From: Hydrangea macrophylla
Taxonomy: Eukaryota > Streptophyta > Magnoliopsida > Cornales > Hydrangeaceae
Assembly (NCBI GenBank): GCA_033977485.1
Contig: CM066987.1
Span: forward strand, 86,336,588 to 86,400,587
DNA length: 64,000 nt
Direction: 5' to 3'
Shown here one piece after another: positions 44,616 to 56,508 of this stretch. Positions within the stretch are counted from its first letter, which is position 1; the number at the start of each line of letters is the position of its first letter. The position numbers and the translations under genes were made by a program. The notes below the pieces were generated by a model. The model saw only the letters and a list, made by a program, of their open reading frames with translations, had not been told where the DNA came from and made no database searches.

Positions 44616-46125
44616 TGTCGGGGTTTGTACCCTGAAACCATTAGTTTATGTACGAGACATTGACATTTTAATATATGGATATTAGCTTTACATTTCATTG
44701 TGTATGTTTCTTTCATGAGATGATTGTTAATCCTTAAGTATCATAGTGGGTAATTCGTATGTGTATGAGATACATACAAGTAAGATACGAATTACAATTT
44801 CTTGATACTTTAGAACTTGTCACAGTGGATGATGAGACTGGATATCTCATCAGGTATACATTGTAGCATGATTAACTACCATTGGATGGAGTGATTAATC
44901 TCAATCACTAGAGTGTAACTTGTAGTTAATATGCTAGTGCTTATAACGCATTGACAGACCTGAGTTTTCCTATTGACGCTTAAGACTGTCAACAGTCGAT
45001 AGGAACTCATAACTTGTATAAGGTACGTGTTCTAAATCTTGAGATGATTATAAACACAGACTGTAAATATGGTTGCTTTGACTTACCAATCACTGAGGTC
45101 TGTAGAAGATCAACACTTGGGTATCTTGGGTATGTCATGTTTATAGGATTGTGAACATATATTGTCAAGATAGAGTCTACCCTCTAATTCAGAGTAAGCA
45201 TTCCCTTGAGAATGTCACCAAGTTGATTACTGAGAACTGCAGTCTTGTTGATAAGTAGTTTTCAACATGTTTGGATATCATGAGTGGTTAATGAAACTCA
45301 AGGAATACAAGAAGTAATCATGATTCAGGTTGACAGTAACAGTTATCTGACTACCTGAATATGATTACGAATGCTGATGGTAGAGGGACATTAGCACACC
45401 ATACAAGTCTAGTTATCGCTTTGATATGTTCTTTTGCGTTGGAGTTCAGTTATCGTTTTATAGTGGAGTAAACGTTAACTGACCAGTTAGTTAGTTTGCT
45501 GATCAAAGAGTTTGGTTATGGTAATTAACAAACTGGTCTGAGCCAACAATAGAGAGCCTACGAGGTCCCACTCCTAGCTCCGCTAGGATGCTTGGAAAGG
45601 CACATGAGGATCTTGTCAAGGCAGGTTCGATCGATCGAATATGTCTTGATCGATCGAAGTCATGGCAAGTTCGATCGCTTGAACGTGGCTCGATCGATCG
45701 AAAGTTCGATCGATCGAAACCACTTCAATCACTCTTAGGTTAGGTAGGTTCTAGGAATCTATAAATAGGGCAGCTGCGTACTGAATGTTTTTAGTCGTCG
45801 TTTTTAAACGTAAAAGCTACAGAAACTGTTTAGGTTTCCCTAAACCTTCCCTATCCTCTCTATTAGAGTTCCCACCAACCTTAGTGTCCCCGGGAGCATC
45901 TACAGGAGTCATAAGAGTGAAGACAACCTAGTGTAGGTTGCTGTACCATCAAGGAGTTTGAAGATTTCAGAATTGGATTCAAGACCCGAGGTATAATTCT
46001 TTTCCCTCTTTAGGATACACATCTATGGAATTAACAAGTAGTAGATCCTGGGTTAGCAATAAGTTTTTTGAAACTTAATCCTTCCGCTGCGCGTTTAAAA
46101 TAACTTTTAAACCTGTTTTCCTTCA
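44616..46125 (+). repeat. Element F 5' LTR
   Basis: 1510 bp, TGTCGGGGTTTGTACCC to TTTTCCTTCA. Contains TTCGATCGATCGAA-like palindromes at 45627-45725 and CTATAAATAGGGC, a good TATA box, at 45761-45773. Confidence 0.9.
45761..45773 (+). promoter_or_regulatory. Putative TATA box of element F LTR
   Basis: CTATAAATAGGGC lies ~40 bp downstream of the palindrome array. The same motif is at 52950-52962 in the 3' LTR and, in reverse (GCCCTATTTATAG), at 22627-22639 in E. Position conserved in all three LTRs suggests the Pol II core promoter. Confidence 0.7.
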
Positions 46126-46127
46126 AT

Positions 46128-46140
46128 TGGTATCCGAGCC
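46128..46140 (+). other. Element F primer-binding site (initiator tRNA-Met)
   Basis: TGGTATCCGAGCC, 2 nt after the LTR; one mismatch from TGGTATCAGAGCC. Confidence 0.85.
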
Positions 46141-47837
46141 AGGCTTGTTTGGATCTATAGATGCGTATTGGAACACTAGTTTTGATTTGCATGTTATTTT
46201 TAGAACTGTTTTCAAAAGAGCATCATCACAGATCTGTTTCTACAGTGTTTTTGCAGCAGAATACAAATCTATGATTGCATTAGATGCATGATGGATTCGA
46301 TCGATCGAAGTAGTCTCGATCGATCGAATATCCTCTGTTCTCAAGCAATCGAACTTGTTTCAATTGATCGAACATTATTTTTTTTGATCGATCGATCGTA
46401 TTCGATCGATCGATATGGATTCTCTATCCAGGTGTTCTATTCACAGTTTAAAAGCTTTTAAAATGTATACTTTAATTTTAAATTATTTCGTAAATATTTT
46501 CAAATCATACTATGAAACTGAAAAGTTCAATAGATTGAACTATGTTCAATCGATCTAAGGTTCGATCGATCGACCCTTTGTCGATCGATCGAAGTGTGAC
46601 AGAGAACTAAGATGCTATTTTAAGTTCTAATTCAGTATGTAAAGAGTTTATATACTGTGTGAATCAATTAGGGTTCCAATAGTTAGACATATTTGAGATA
46701 TATGCGTGGATATACGTTCGACTAACCCTTTTGCAACTAGATAAGTCTGCTATCTCCCATGGCACCAAGACCTTTTAAATTATTGTATTTAAATGTTTGT
46801 GTTTGGTGATTGTTATATTTAATTTTGGTTTGGTTTTAAGGCATGTGTAAAGGGCGCTGCGACTTCAATCCTAGGAAAAGGAAAGTCGCACCGGTTTCCC
46901 CAGCCTTCATTATTTTATTGTTATAATTTCTATTTCTAGATAAATTGTAAGTTTCGAAAGAAGCATAGGACCAATGTAATAGAATTAGAAGATCTATGAA
47001 GATGGAGGAGCAAGCCATTGTCCATGAAGATGGAGCTGGAGGCGATCAAGCCAAGAATGAGGTTCTATGGAGATAGAGCCATGGGAGATAGAGGCATCGA
47101 TTGGATGCTTTTATTTCATTTTATTTTTTTTTTATTTTATGTGCTTTGTTTGTGATTGGCATTTAATTATATAATTACAACTTGCATGCACGTAAAACAA
47201 GTTTTCTAAAATAAAATTCAAAAACCGTTTTCAATGCATTAGTAAACTTTGGATGTTTATGGGTAATGTGTGGAAACAATTTTTCCAAAAGCAAAATCCT
47301 TATTTACTAAATCTAGTGAGAGAGGGTCTTATTATAACACCCAAGATCTTCCATGAACGGTTCATTGTAAGATAAGTAGTGCATTCTATGTCACCTTGCC
47401 AGGGGTGATCATTCCATACAGAGGGTACACTACTCATTAGTTACTATATGTGAACTTCCTAAGGATAGGATCAATCAGACGTGTTAGAGGGTGACCACCA
47501 CACGAGGGCGCTACTTGAGGCGGTTGTGATTGGATCCTAGTTAATGGTATACACGAGCTGAGCTATGGATAAGGGATCCCACATGGGGCATTATTCAGAA
47601 ACATAGAGATCAAATAGGTTCGGGAGTCATAATTTGTTTTGCAAGAGTTGCATAGCGCACAAGACATGATTAATCGAAAGATCGAGTACTGACCACCACA
47701 CGGAGGCTTTACTCTTTCATTTTGATATTCTGGCGACTTTGTTTTTAAAATAAGAGTTTTAAGGATTCTATTATTTCAAACTGTCAAAATCTGATATCCA
47801 TATTTATTTTATTTTTTGATTTTTACAGTAAATCATA
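46141..47837 (+). other. Element F 5' leader
   Basis: Non-coding leader of about 1.7 kb, including a palindrome-rich stretch of GATCGATCGA motifs at 46298-46415 and 46545-46600. It matches E's leader in reverse from about 46490 onward. Confidence 0.75.
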
Positions 47838-50800
47838 ATGTCTGGATCTACATTTAGTCCACTTGCCACCATGCTCAATCAAAATAAGTTAACTGGAAAT
47901 AACTGAACAGAATGAAAACGAAACCTTGGCATCGTATTAACTACAGAGGATCGCATATATGTCCTCACCACCCCATGCCCCGAAGAACCCACGGAAAATA
48001 TTTCGGCAGCTACCAGACACGAGTTCGATAAATGGAAGAAGTCGAATGGAATGGCCCATTGCTACATTCTGGCCTCAATGGCTGGTGTGTTGCAACACCA
48101 ATTCCAGTGAAAAAATTCTACCAGTGACATTATCGAATCCCTGAAAAAGATGTTTAGGGAGCATGGCAGGCTTGCCAGACAGGTAGCTATGCAGAAGATA
48201 ATGAGTGCTAAGATGTCGGAAGGGACTCCATTCAAAGAACATGTTTTGAAAATGATTGGTTATTTGAACAAGATGGAGACCCTAGGTGCCAACATTTGAC
48301 GTATAGACCCAAGTTGATATGATACTCAATACGCTATCGCCATCATTTGCTCAATTTAAACTAAACTACAATATGAATAAGATGGATTTTTCAATGAGCG
48401 AATTAATGAGTTCTTTACTGGCAGCGGAAAGGGTGATCAAACTTGGGGGCAATGCTTTGAACATTGAGAAAAGCTCTTCTTCCTCTCAATCTACTCCGAA
48501 AGGCAAGAAAGGGAAGAAGAAGGCTGGCACTGGTAGTCCAATTGTTGGACCGGTCCCTAAGATTGCAAAATCTAAGGGAAAAGGTAAGGGCAAAGGGAAG
48601 GTAGGTGGCCAAGGCAAAGGAAAGTGTTTCCAATGCGGTGAGAAGGGCCACTGAAAGAGGAACTGTCTAAAATTCTTAGCTACAAGAGTTCAAGGTATGA
48701 TTGAATCATATGTGATTGAAGTAAGTTTTATTATGGATACTTCAAACACTTGGTGCATTGATTCTGGTGGGACTAACCATATCTGTAATTCGTTGCAAGG
48801 GTTCAGATCAACCAGGAAATGCAGTGATGGGTAGATCGTGCTGACTCTGGGTTCTAGTCCAACCATTTCTGCGGTTGCTATAGGATTAGTAGTTTTAGAG
48901 TTTTTGGACAATAAGACAATAGTTTTATCAGATGCACTTTACGTCCCTTTAATGAGACGTAATTTAATTTCAGTTTCAAATTTATCGAATAATGGTTATT
49001 CTTTTCATTTTGGAGCAGAAGTTGTCTTTAAAAGAAATAGTTCTTTTATATGTTCTGGTGTTAAAACTAATGGCTTATATGTGATTACTCCCAACATCTC
49101 TAAAGACACTTCTATGGAACTTAATAACTCAATGGTAATGGTACCATCTAAAAGAAAAGAACCTTCCACTAATCCAACAAGGTTTTGGCATATGAGGCTT
49201 GGGCATATCAATCTAAATAGGATTGGCAAACTAGTCAAAGAAGGGGTCTTAGGCAATTTGGTTCTCGAACCGATAGAAGTCTGCGAGTCTTGTTTAGAGG
49301 GTAAGATGACCAAAAGGCCCTTTCCCGTAAAGGGCAATAGGACCAATGCATTGTTGGAATTAGTTCATACTGATGTGTGTGGACCAATAAGTATTAAAGC
49401 AAGGGGTGGTTATGAGTATTTCATAACATTTACTGATGACCACTCTAGGTATGGATATGTATGCCTAATGCAGCACAAGTCTAAAGCCTTTGAAAAGTTC
49501 AAAGAGTTTAGGGCTAAAGTGGAGAAGCAATTGGGCACACATATCAAGGCCATTCGATTTGATCGAGGTGGCAAGTACCTCTCTAATGAGTTTATTGATC
49601 ACCTCGTACATAATGTGATTTTGTCGCAGTTGACTGCACCTGGTACACCTCAGCAAAACGGTGTAGCAGAAAGAAGGAATCGGACTCTTGTCGACATGAC
49701 TAGGTCGATGATGAGTTATTCAGAGTTACCATTATTTCTTTGGAGTTATGCTTTGGAAACCGCTGTGTACATACTAAATCTAGTACCAAGCAAATCTGTT
49801 CCCAGGACACCACGAAAGATGTGGATTTGGCGCAAGCCTTCTTTGCAACATCTCCGAATATTGGGGTGTTCGGTATATGTGCTGAAAGGAAAGATGAGCA
49901 AATTGGATTCTAAATCAGAAGTATGTTACTTTGTAGGGTATCCAAAGGGTACTTATGGATGGTATTTTTATGATCCAAGATAACAGAAAGTGTTTGTTAG
50001 TACGAATGCTATTTTCTTGGAGGATGATTATATCATGAACCATAAACCTAAGGGAAGGATAGATCTTAGAGAGATAAAAGGTGAGCCCTCAGTCCAACCT
50101 GCAGTTGATAATGATGTAAGTCAAGAAAATACCACTTCTTCACCCATTTACGCATCGGTACATCATCATAGTGGAAGGATTATCAGTTAGCCTGATAGAT
50201 ACATGTTCTTAGGAGAAGTTTTTGAAGATGTCTCCATAGAATCTGAATCTAATCCTACCACGTATGAAGAGGCAATGGTTGATGTAGACTCAGCATATTG
50301 GGTTAAAGCTATGAAGGCTGAATTGAAATCTATAGATTCTAATCAGGTCTGGGATCTTGTAGAACTTCCAGCCAATATTAAACCCATTGGCTATAAGTGG
50401 GTCTACAAGAGGAAAAGATGATCTGATGGAAAGGTTGAGACCTTTAAGGTCAGGCTTGTAGCGAAAGGTTATACTCAGAGGGAGGGCATTGACTCTGAGG
50501 AAACCTTATCGCTGAGAATACTCTTATTCATTGCTGCATGCCTAGATTATGAGATCTGACATGTGGATGTCAAGACTGTATTCTTGAATGGTAATCTTGA
50601 GTAGGATATCTATATGCAACAACCAGAAGGGTTCATAGCTGGTCGTAAAGGTAACTTGGTATGCAAGTTGCAAAAGTCTATTTATGGGCTTAAGCAGGCA
50701 TCCAGGAGTTGGAACATCTAATTTGACCAAGCGGTCAAATCGTTTGGTTTCATACAGAATCTGGATGAACCTTGCGTATACAAGAAGTATGAAGGGAAAG

Positions 50801-51787
50801 TGGTGGCTTTTCTTGTGCTTTACATTGATGACATTCTACTCATTGGAAATGATGTAGCGGCATTGTCAATGATCAAGGTTTGGCTAGCTAGTACTTTCGA
50901 TATGAAGGATCTAGGAGAAGCGAGCTATATTATTGGAATAAAACTCTTTCGGGATCGTAAGCGAAAGATAATGGGATTAAGCTGGTTATATCGAGAATGC
51001 TAACTAGGTTTTCAATGGATAATTCAAAGAAAGGTTTGTTACCTTTCAAGCATGGTTTAACGTTCTCCAAGGACCAGTGTCCAAAGACACAGGAAGAGAG
51101 AAATCGCATGGAAGGAATTCCATATGCTTCGGAAGTAGGAAGTCTTATGTATGCGATGTTATGCACTAGACTAGATATCTGCTTTGCCGTTAGTATAGTT
51201 AGTAGATATCAATCGAATCCAGGTCTAGAGCACTGGACAGCCGTTTAGCATATTCTTAAGTACTTGAGACTGACTAAAGATTATATGCTTATGTACGGTG
51301 GTAGTAAGTTAATTCCAATAGGATACACTGACTCAGACTTTATGTTAGATAAAGATTCGAGGAAGTCGACGTCCGGTCATCTCTTTACCTTGGGAGGTGG
51401 TGCTGTTAGTTGGAGCAGAAATGCATTGCAGACTCAACTACAAAAAAGTTGAGTATATGGCTGCTTGTGAAGCCGCAAAGGAAGCTGTTTGGCTCAAGAA
51501 GTTCCTTATAGAGCTCGAGGTGGTACCAGCGTCGCTGTCGCCTATTATGCTTTATTGTGATAACAGTAGGACAGTGGCTCAGTCCAAGGAGCTAATGAAC
51601 CAGGGTAAAGCACGTAGAGCGGAAATATCATCTAATCCGAGATATTGTTCAACGTGGATATGTGACTGTCAGCAAGATTGCCACCTCTGACAATCTTGAG
51701 GATCCGTTTACAAAGGCCTTGATATAGAAGCTCTTTGATCATCATTTAGATAGTCTAGGTCTCAGATGTAGTCCTAAATGGTTATGA
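47838..51787 (+). pseudogene. Copia gag-pol of element F, multiply broken
   Basis: Homologous to E's gag-pol from the ATG to the SLGLRCS-type C-terminus, but with many stops, frameshifts and at least one deletion. Open pieces include Gag (48319-48654, zinc knuckle ending in a stop), protease to integrase (48838-49983), and RT/RNase H pieces (50203-50421, 50800-51003, 50997-51248, 51264-51452, 51397-51690). The protease motif reads DSGGTNH and the RT motif YIDD instead of YVDD. The segment around 50500-50520 lacks residues that E has at the start of the RT. RNase H is frameshifted near 51410. No functional product is expected. Confidence 0.9.
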
Positions 51788-51802
51788 GTGCAAGTGGGAG
51801 TT

Positions 51803-53317
51803 TGTTGGGATTTGTGCCCTCAAACCATTACTTTATGTATGAGACATTGACATTTTAATATATGGATATCAACTTTACATTTCATTGTGTATGTTTCTTT
51901 CATGAGATGATTGTTAATCCTTAAGTATCATAGAAGGTAATTCGTGTGTGTATGAGATACATACAAGTGAGGTACGAATTACTATTCCTTGATACTTTAG
52001 AACTTGTTATAGTGGATGATGAGACTGGATATCTCATTAGGCATACACTGTAGCATGATTAACTACCATTGGATGGAGAAATTAATCTCAATCACTAGAG
52101 TGTAACTCTTAGTTAATATGCTAGTGCTTATAGCGCATTGACAAACCTGAGCTTTCCTATTGACACTTAAGACTGTCAACAGTCGATAGGAACTCATAAC
52201 ATGTATAAGGTACGTGTTCTCAATCTTGAGACGACTATGAACACAGACTGTGGATATGGCTGCTTTGACTTACCAATCAGTGAGGTCTATAGAAGATCAA
52301 CACCTGGGTATCTTGGGTATGTCTTGTTCATAGGATTGTGAACATATATTGTCCAGATAGAATCTACCCTCTAATTCAGAGTAAGCATTCTCTTGAGAAT
52401 GTCACTAAGTTGATTACTGAGAACTACAGTCTTGTTGATAAGTAGTTATCAACATGTTTGGTAATCATAAGAGGTGAATGGAACTCAAGGAATACAAGAA
52501 GTAATCATGATTTAGGTTGACAGTAACAGTTATCCGACTACCTGAATTGATTACGAATGCTGACGGTAGAGGGACATTAGTACCCCATACAAGTCTAGTT
52601 ATCGCTTCAGATATGTTCTTTTGCGTTGGAGTTCAGTTATCTTTTTATAGTTGAGTAAACGTTAACTGACCGGGTAGTCAGTTTGCTAATAAAAGAGTTT
52701 GATCATGGTAATTAACAAACTAGTATGAGCCAACAATAGAGAGCCTAGGAGGTCCCATGTGCTCTTAGCTCTGCTAGGATGCTTGGAAAGGCACATAAGG
52801 ATCTTGTCAAGGCAGGTTCGATCGATCAAATATGTCTCGATCAATCAAAGTCATGGCAAGTTCATTCGCTTGAACGTGGCTCGATCGATCGAAAGTTCGA
52901 TCGATCGAAACCACTTCAATCACTCTTAGGTTTGGTAGGTTCTGGGAATCTATAAATAGGGCAACTGCGTACTGAATGTTTTAAGTCGTCATTTTTATAC
53001 GTAGAAGCTGCAGAAACTGTTTAGGTTTCCCTAAACCTTCCCTATCCTCTCTATGAGGGTTCCCACCAACCCTAGTCTCTCCGGGAGCATCTGCAGGAGT
53101 CATAAGAGTGAAGACAACATAGTGGAGGCTGCTGCACCATCAAGGAGTTTGAAGATTTTAGAATTGGGTTCCAGACCTGAGGTATAATTCTTCTCCCTCT
53201 TTAGTATACGCATCTATGGAATTAACGAGTAGTAGATCCTGGGCTACCAATAAGTTTTTTGAAACTTAATCCTTCCGCTGCTCGTGTAAAATAACCTTTA
53301 AACCTTTTTTTCTTTCA
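51803..53317 (+). repeat. Element F 3' LTR
   Basis: 1515 bp, TGTTGGGATTTGTGCCC to TTTTCTTTCA, preceded by the polypurine tract GCAAGTGGGAG. Palindrome array at 52818-52905, several of whose copies have lost the CGATCG core by point changes. Confidence 0.9.
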
Positions 53318-53322
53318 TAAAC

Positions 53323-53515
53323 TGCCTGGAATATTCTGGAGCGTGTCTCGCGGGCTTGACTGGACTGCACCTATACGAACTGAGCCCGTATTGCACTCCC
53401 GACCAGTTGGTCGGGCCCCGTCGACATTGTGTGTAACGTTCGGGAGATCAGGATAGAGGTTGGTCGCTGAGTATAACCGTTCGGTTACAGAGTAGGGCCA
53501 AGTTTGGGCGCATCA
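53323..53515 (-). repeat. Element A 5' LTR, second segment
   Basis: Resumes with TGCCTGGAATATTCTGGAGC, matching 18476 onward, and ends GTTTGGGCGCATCA like the left LTR's GTTTGGGCATATCA. Marks the right edge of the nest. Confidence 0.85.
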
Positions 53516-55093
53516 TATACTTTCAAATATATGCTAGGAAAAAAATTTATATACGACTTTTATTGATTTTGGTAAGGATTAAATGGTCATTGTAAACAAT
53601 TTAACATAAGAAGTACTAATGGTCAACTAACAATTTGACTAATGGATAGGAAAACTATTACTCCATTGCAAAACTCAAGGGAGGTCCGTGTAATTTTATA
53701 CCACAAGAGAAGTTCATGTATTTTGATATTAACTCACTCACAAGAAACTCAATGGAGCTAAAACACCTTTGTTTTAGTCCTCTTGCTAAGGAAATGAATA
53801 AAAGCACATGAGTGGCATTATGTTTGTATTGCAAGGGGGAGAAATCTATTAGGGAACGAGGATTGGCTGATGCTTGATTTCTGATTTCTAGGGATTGGGT
53901 ATAGTAGTCTGTTGAGGAGTTCAACTAGGCTTGTTTTGTGAGTGAGTTTCTATACATGGGGTAGGATCTTCGGGGTGAATGCTTGCTTGTTTTAACTTTT
54001 GATTATCAATAAAATTGGTTTCTTCACTGTTTCAATATAAAAAAACTCAGAGGAGAGGTCAATGTAAGTATCCACTGATTTATTTGAGAAAATAAAATCC
54101 AAAGTACCATATATATAGTTGTGGCCAATTCAAAAATTTGCACCTTGCTCTCAAAACATCGTACCAAACCACTATGATACGACCATAGTGGTTATCCCAA
54201 AACATTGTACCCATGATTCAAATCTCAAATATTGTCCCAATAGTTAGGTTGTATGATACGGCCAGACTAATATGGACGAATCATAGAATTCTTCATAAAA
54301 TTATTGCTGCATTTTGGAACATTCATGTGTATATATATAAATTTCGGTAGCATACGTATCAATATTAGTATACTTTATGGATACATATTCAATTAAAATA
54401 ATTGATTGGTACATATTTGAATTAGAAATATATATATATGAAATAATTGAGAAGCATTTGTTTCGGTCAACTCACACTACATTTTCTGATTATGCAAAAA
54501 TAACATCTCCAATTAAAAGTGGAAGCAAGTATGACTTGCTTCATTGAAGAAAAAAAAAATTATATCGAAGTGTACATCTAGAATAAGATCAAAATGAATA
54601 ATATGATGTAATTTCTGTAGGTGAGAATGCATATAGAAATTATCATTCCATAGACACCTATTTAAGGGATTTTTAGTACGAGAGAACTTACTGTCCAATA
54701 TAGAAAGAATCTTGCCTGAGAATCACCATATCTTAAGGGGGAAAAGCTAGAACCATCAAACTAATAATAATAATAATAATAATAATAAAATAAATAAATA
54801 ATTCAAATCAACAATTCAATGTGTTGGTAAACAATTTCCAACTTATTAAATCTTTGTCACACAACACAAGAGAACACACAAAGGCTTACCATCTAACCAG
54901 CCTCAATAGTATTTACGCCTTGTTGAGTGTCTGAAACAAGCTAGATTTGAGATAGACTAAATTCTGCAATCTCTGTTTTTGGATTCCAGACATTTTTGAT
55001 GTCTGTCCACCATAGAACTTGTCGTTGTTAATGACCTGAGTTGTAGCATACTAATCCACATACACATTAAATGAAATAATTCTTAACTATACA
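53516..55093. other. Intergenic DNA, no gene seen
   Basis: Contains the right-hand member of an inverted pair (53677-53706), a patch at 53900-54040 ending in ATCAATAAAATTGG that could be an old retroposon tail, AT-rich spacers with TATATA runs (54333, 54430), and an AAT repeat (54761-54803). The frames at 53658-53924 and 54513-54698 show no domain. Confidence 0.5.
54761..54803. repeat. (AAT)n microsatellite
   Basis: TAATAATAATAATAA run followed by AAATAAATAAATAA; simple repeat. Confidence 0.85.
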
Positions 55094-55176
55094 TCTAATA
55101 TATATATATGAAAACAGAAGATTTGCCTTCTGCCACGTGTCACGCTGAGAAAGCCCAACTCCCCATCCAAACCCTC

Positions 55177-55182
55177 ATTATG

Positions 55183-55205
<23 letters not shown>
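55177..55205. repeat. (CT)n microsatellite in Helitron cargo
   Basis: CT run of about 14 units, followed by a CT-rich stretch to about 55450 resembling plant 5' untranslated DNA. The Ser-Leu repeat frame across it (55108-55410) is not called as a gene. Confidence 0.8.
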
Positions 55206-55229
<24 letters not shown>

Positions 55230-55776
55230 CTCACCCTTCCCCCTCATTCACGCCACTCTTCTCTCTCTGCCGAACCCAGCCCCTCATTCACGCCCCTACC
55301 CCTCCTCTCTCCCTCCAATCTCCGCCAATCAACCACTATCGATCATCATCGTAATCATTATCATCTCCAGACCACTACCAGACCACCGATCTCTACCACA
55401 CAGCCGGTAAGAGCTCCTCTCGGTTACTCTCTACCTCTCTCTCTCTCTCACCACCAGCCACCTACAGTGCCATTACCAACCACCGCTGGACACCCAAGCT
55501 ATAATCTTACTCTCTCTACACACTCTCTTTCTCTAGTTTACTCTCTCTACACCCACTCAAAGTCGCACCAGATCTGTGCCCCTTTCTCAAATTTTTATGT
55601 TGATCTGACCATTTAGTATCATAAAATGAGAGCAGATCTGAGTATTTCTCCACCTGTATGTCTCTTTGGTTGGGGTTTTTGAATCTATAAATCTTTTACT
55701 GTTACTTCTATGGTTAGGGTTTCAGTTTTACTCATATGTATTTCTCTAATATTTTTCTTTCAGTTTTATGTTGCAG

Positions 55777-56508
55777 GGATATTGGGGAGAATGAGTGTTG
55801 TGTTGCTGGATGCTAGATCTGCCAATCTGACCGGGTATGATCAACATCTCCCCTGATTTGTTTTATTTTGTTCTCAATTTCAATTTTTTTTACCACCGCC
55901 AGTCGCTCTCTCTCTCTCTCTTGCCATATCTCTCTCACTTCTGGCCATCTCCATCGACGGCTGCACCCGTCTTTGGTCACCACCACGACCACTGAACGAC
56001 CTAAACCTAACCCCAATCCTTACTCTTCTTTAACTTGGTTTTCATGGACAGAGCAATTTGGGGCTTTTATTTATTTCTTTTTTAACCATTTAAGCATTTT
56101 TTTTTCATGCAAGGTAATTTAAGCATTTGTCTTTTAAAAATAACTATCATTTTTTCAATTGACCTTCAAGTTGAAGGCCATTGATGAGTAAAATTTCATG
56201 TTTATTTGTAGGGTTCGATATAGCTTCACTGGTAGTGCAGGTTTAATTATCGTCGTCGTGATCTCTCCGTAATCTCTCTCTTTCACTCACACATCTACAC
56301 TGATCTGCTCTCATTTTATGATTATCTAGAACTCATTTTATGGTTCCTTTTCCTTACTTTCACTTTGGAATTGATTATTGTCAAGTTTGCTTTCATAATA
56401 TGTTGCTTTGAAAGAGGAAGAGCTGTATGAGCAACCCAGTGATGCTATCATAATGTTTGCAGGAGCAAAATGAGATTTGGTCGGTTTTAGGCATTCTATC
56501 TACTAGAG
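55777..56508 (+). pseudogene. Exon-like gene fragments captured by the Helitron (unknown gene)
   Basis: A segment after TTTTATGTTGCAG runs from GGATATTGGGG through ATGAGTGTTGTGTTGCTGG to ACCGG and a GTATGA donor (55777-55834). It would encode MSVVLLDARSANLTG. A second segment (56463-56508) lies between TTTGCAG and GTGAGAAG. Nearby, 56405-56470 can be read as a C-terminal-looking peptide ending DAIIMFAGAK and a stop. I do not recognise the source gene, the reading phases do not join into one product, and no expression can be claimed. Confidence 0.3.

Larger units (their letters stand above)
44616..53317 (+). mobile_element. Element F: full-length but decayed Copia retrotransposon
   Basis: Plus-strand relative of E with both LTRs (44616-46125, 51803-53317), a tRNA-iMet primer site, leader, broken gag-pol (47838-51787) and polypurine tract. 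Inserted in A's right LTR with AAAAC/TAAAC flanks. The two LTRs differ at many scattered sites, so it is clearly older than element D. Confidence 0.92.
18043..53515 (-). mobile_element. Element A: outer non-autonomous Gypsy-type LTR retrotransposon hosting the nest
   Basis: Two related ~635-bp LTRs bound it: 18043-18674, and 44174-44615 joined to 53323-53515. Both read TGATGCCAAAAA at their left end and finish in TCA on the plus strand. A polypurine tract next to the left LTR and a tRNA-Asp-like primer site next to the right LTR put the element on the minus strand, so transcription would run from the right LTR to the left. With nested elements C, D, E and F removed, the interior is only about 2.3 kb with a decayed gag and no protease, reverse transcriptase or integrase. 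No 5-bp target duplication is visible (left GCTGA, right TATAC). Confidence 0.85.

Noticed and set aside
53900..54040. 3' end of a LINE
   Set aside because: ATCAATAAAATTGG and a short A-run are suggestive, but no reverse transcriptase or endonuclease trace and no target duplication were seen.
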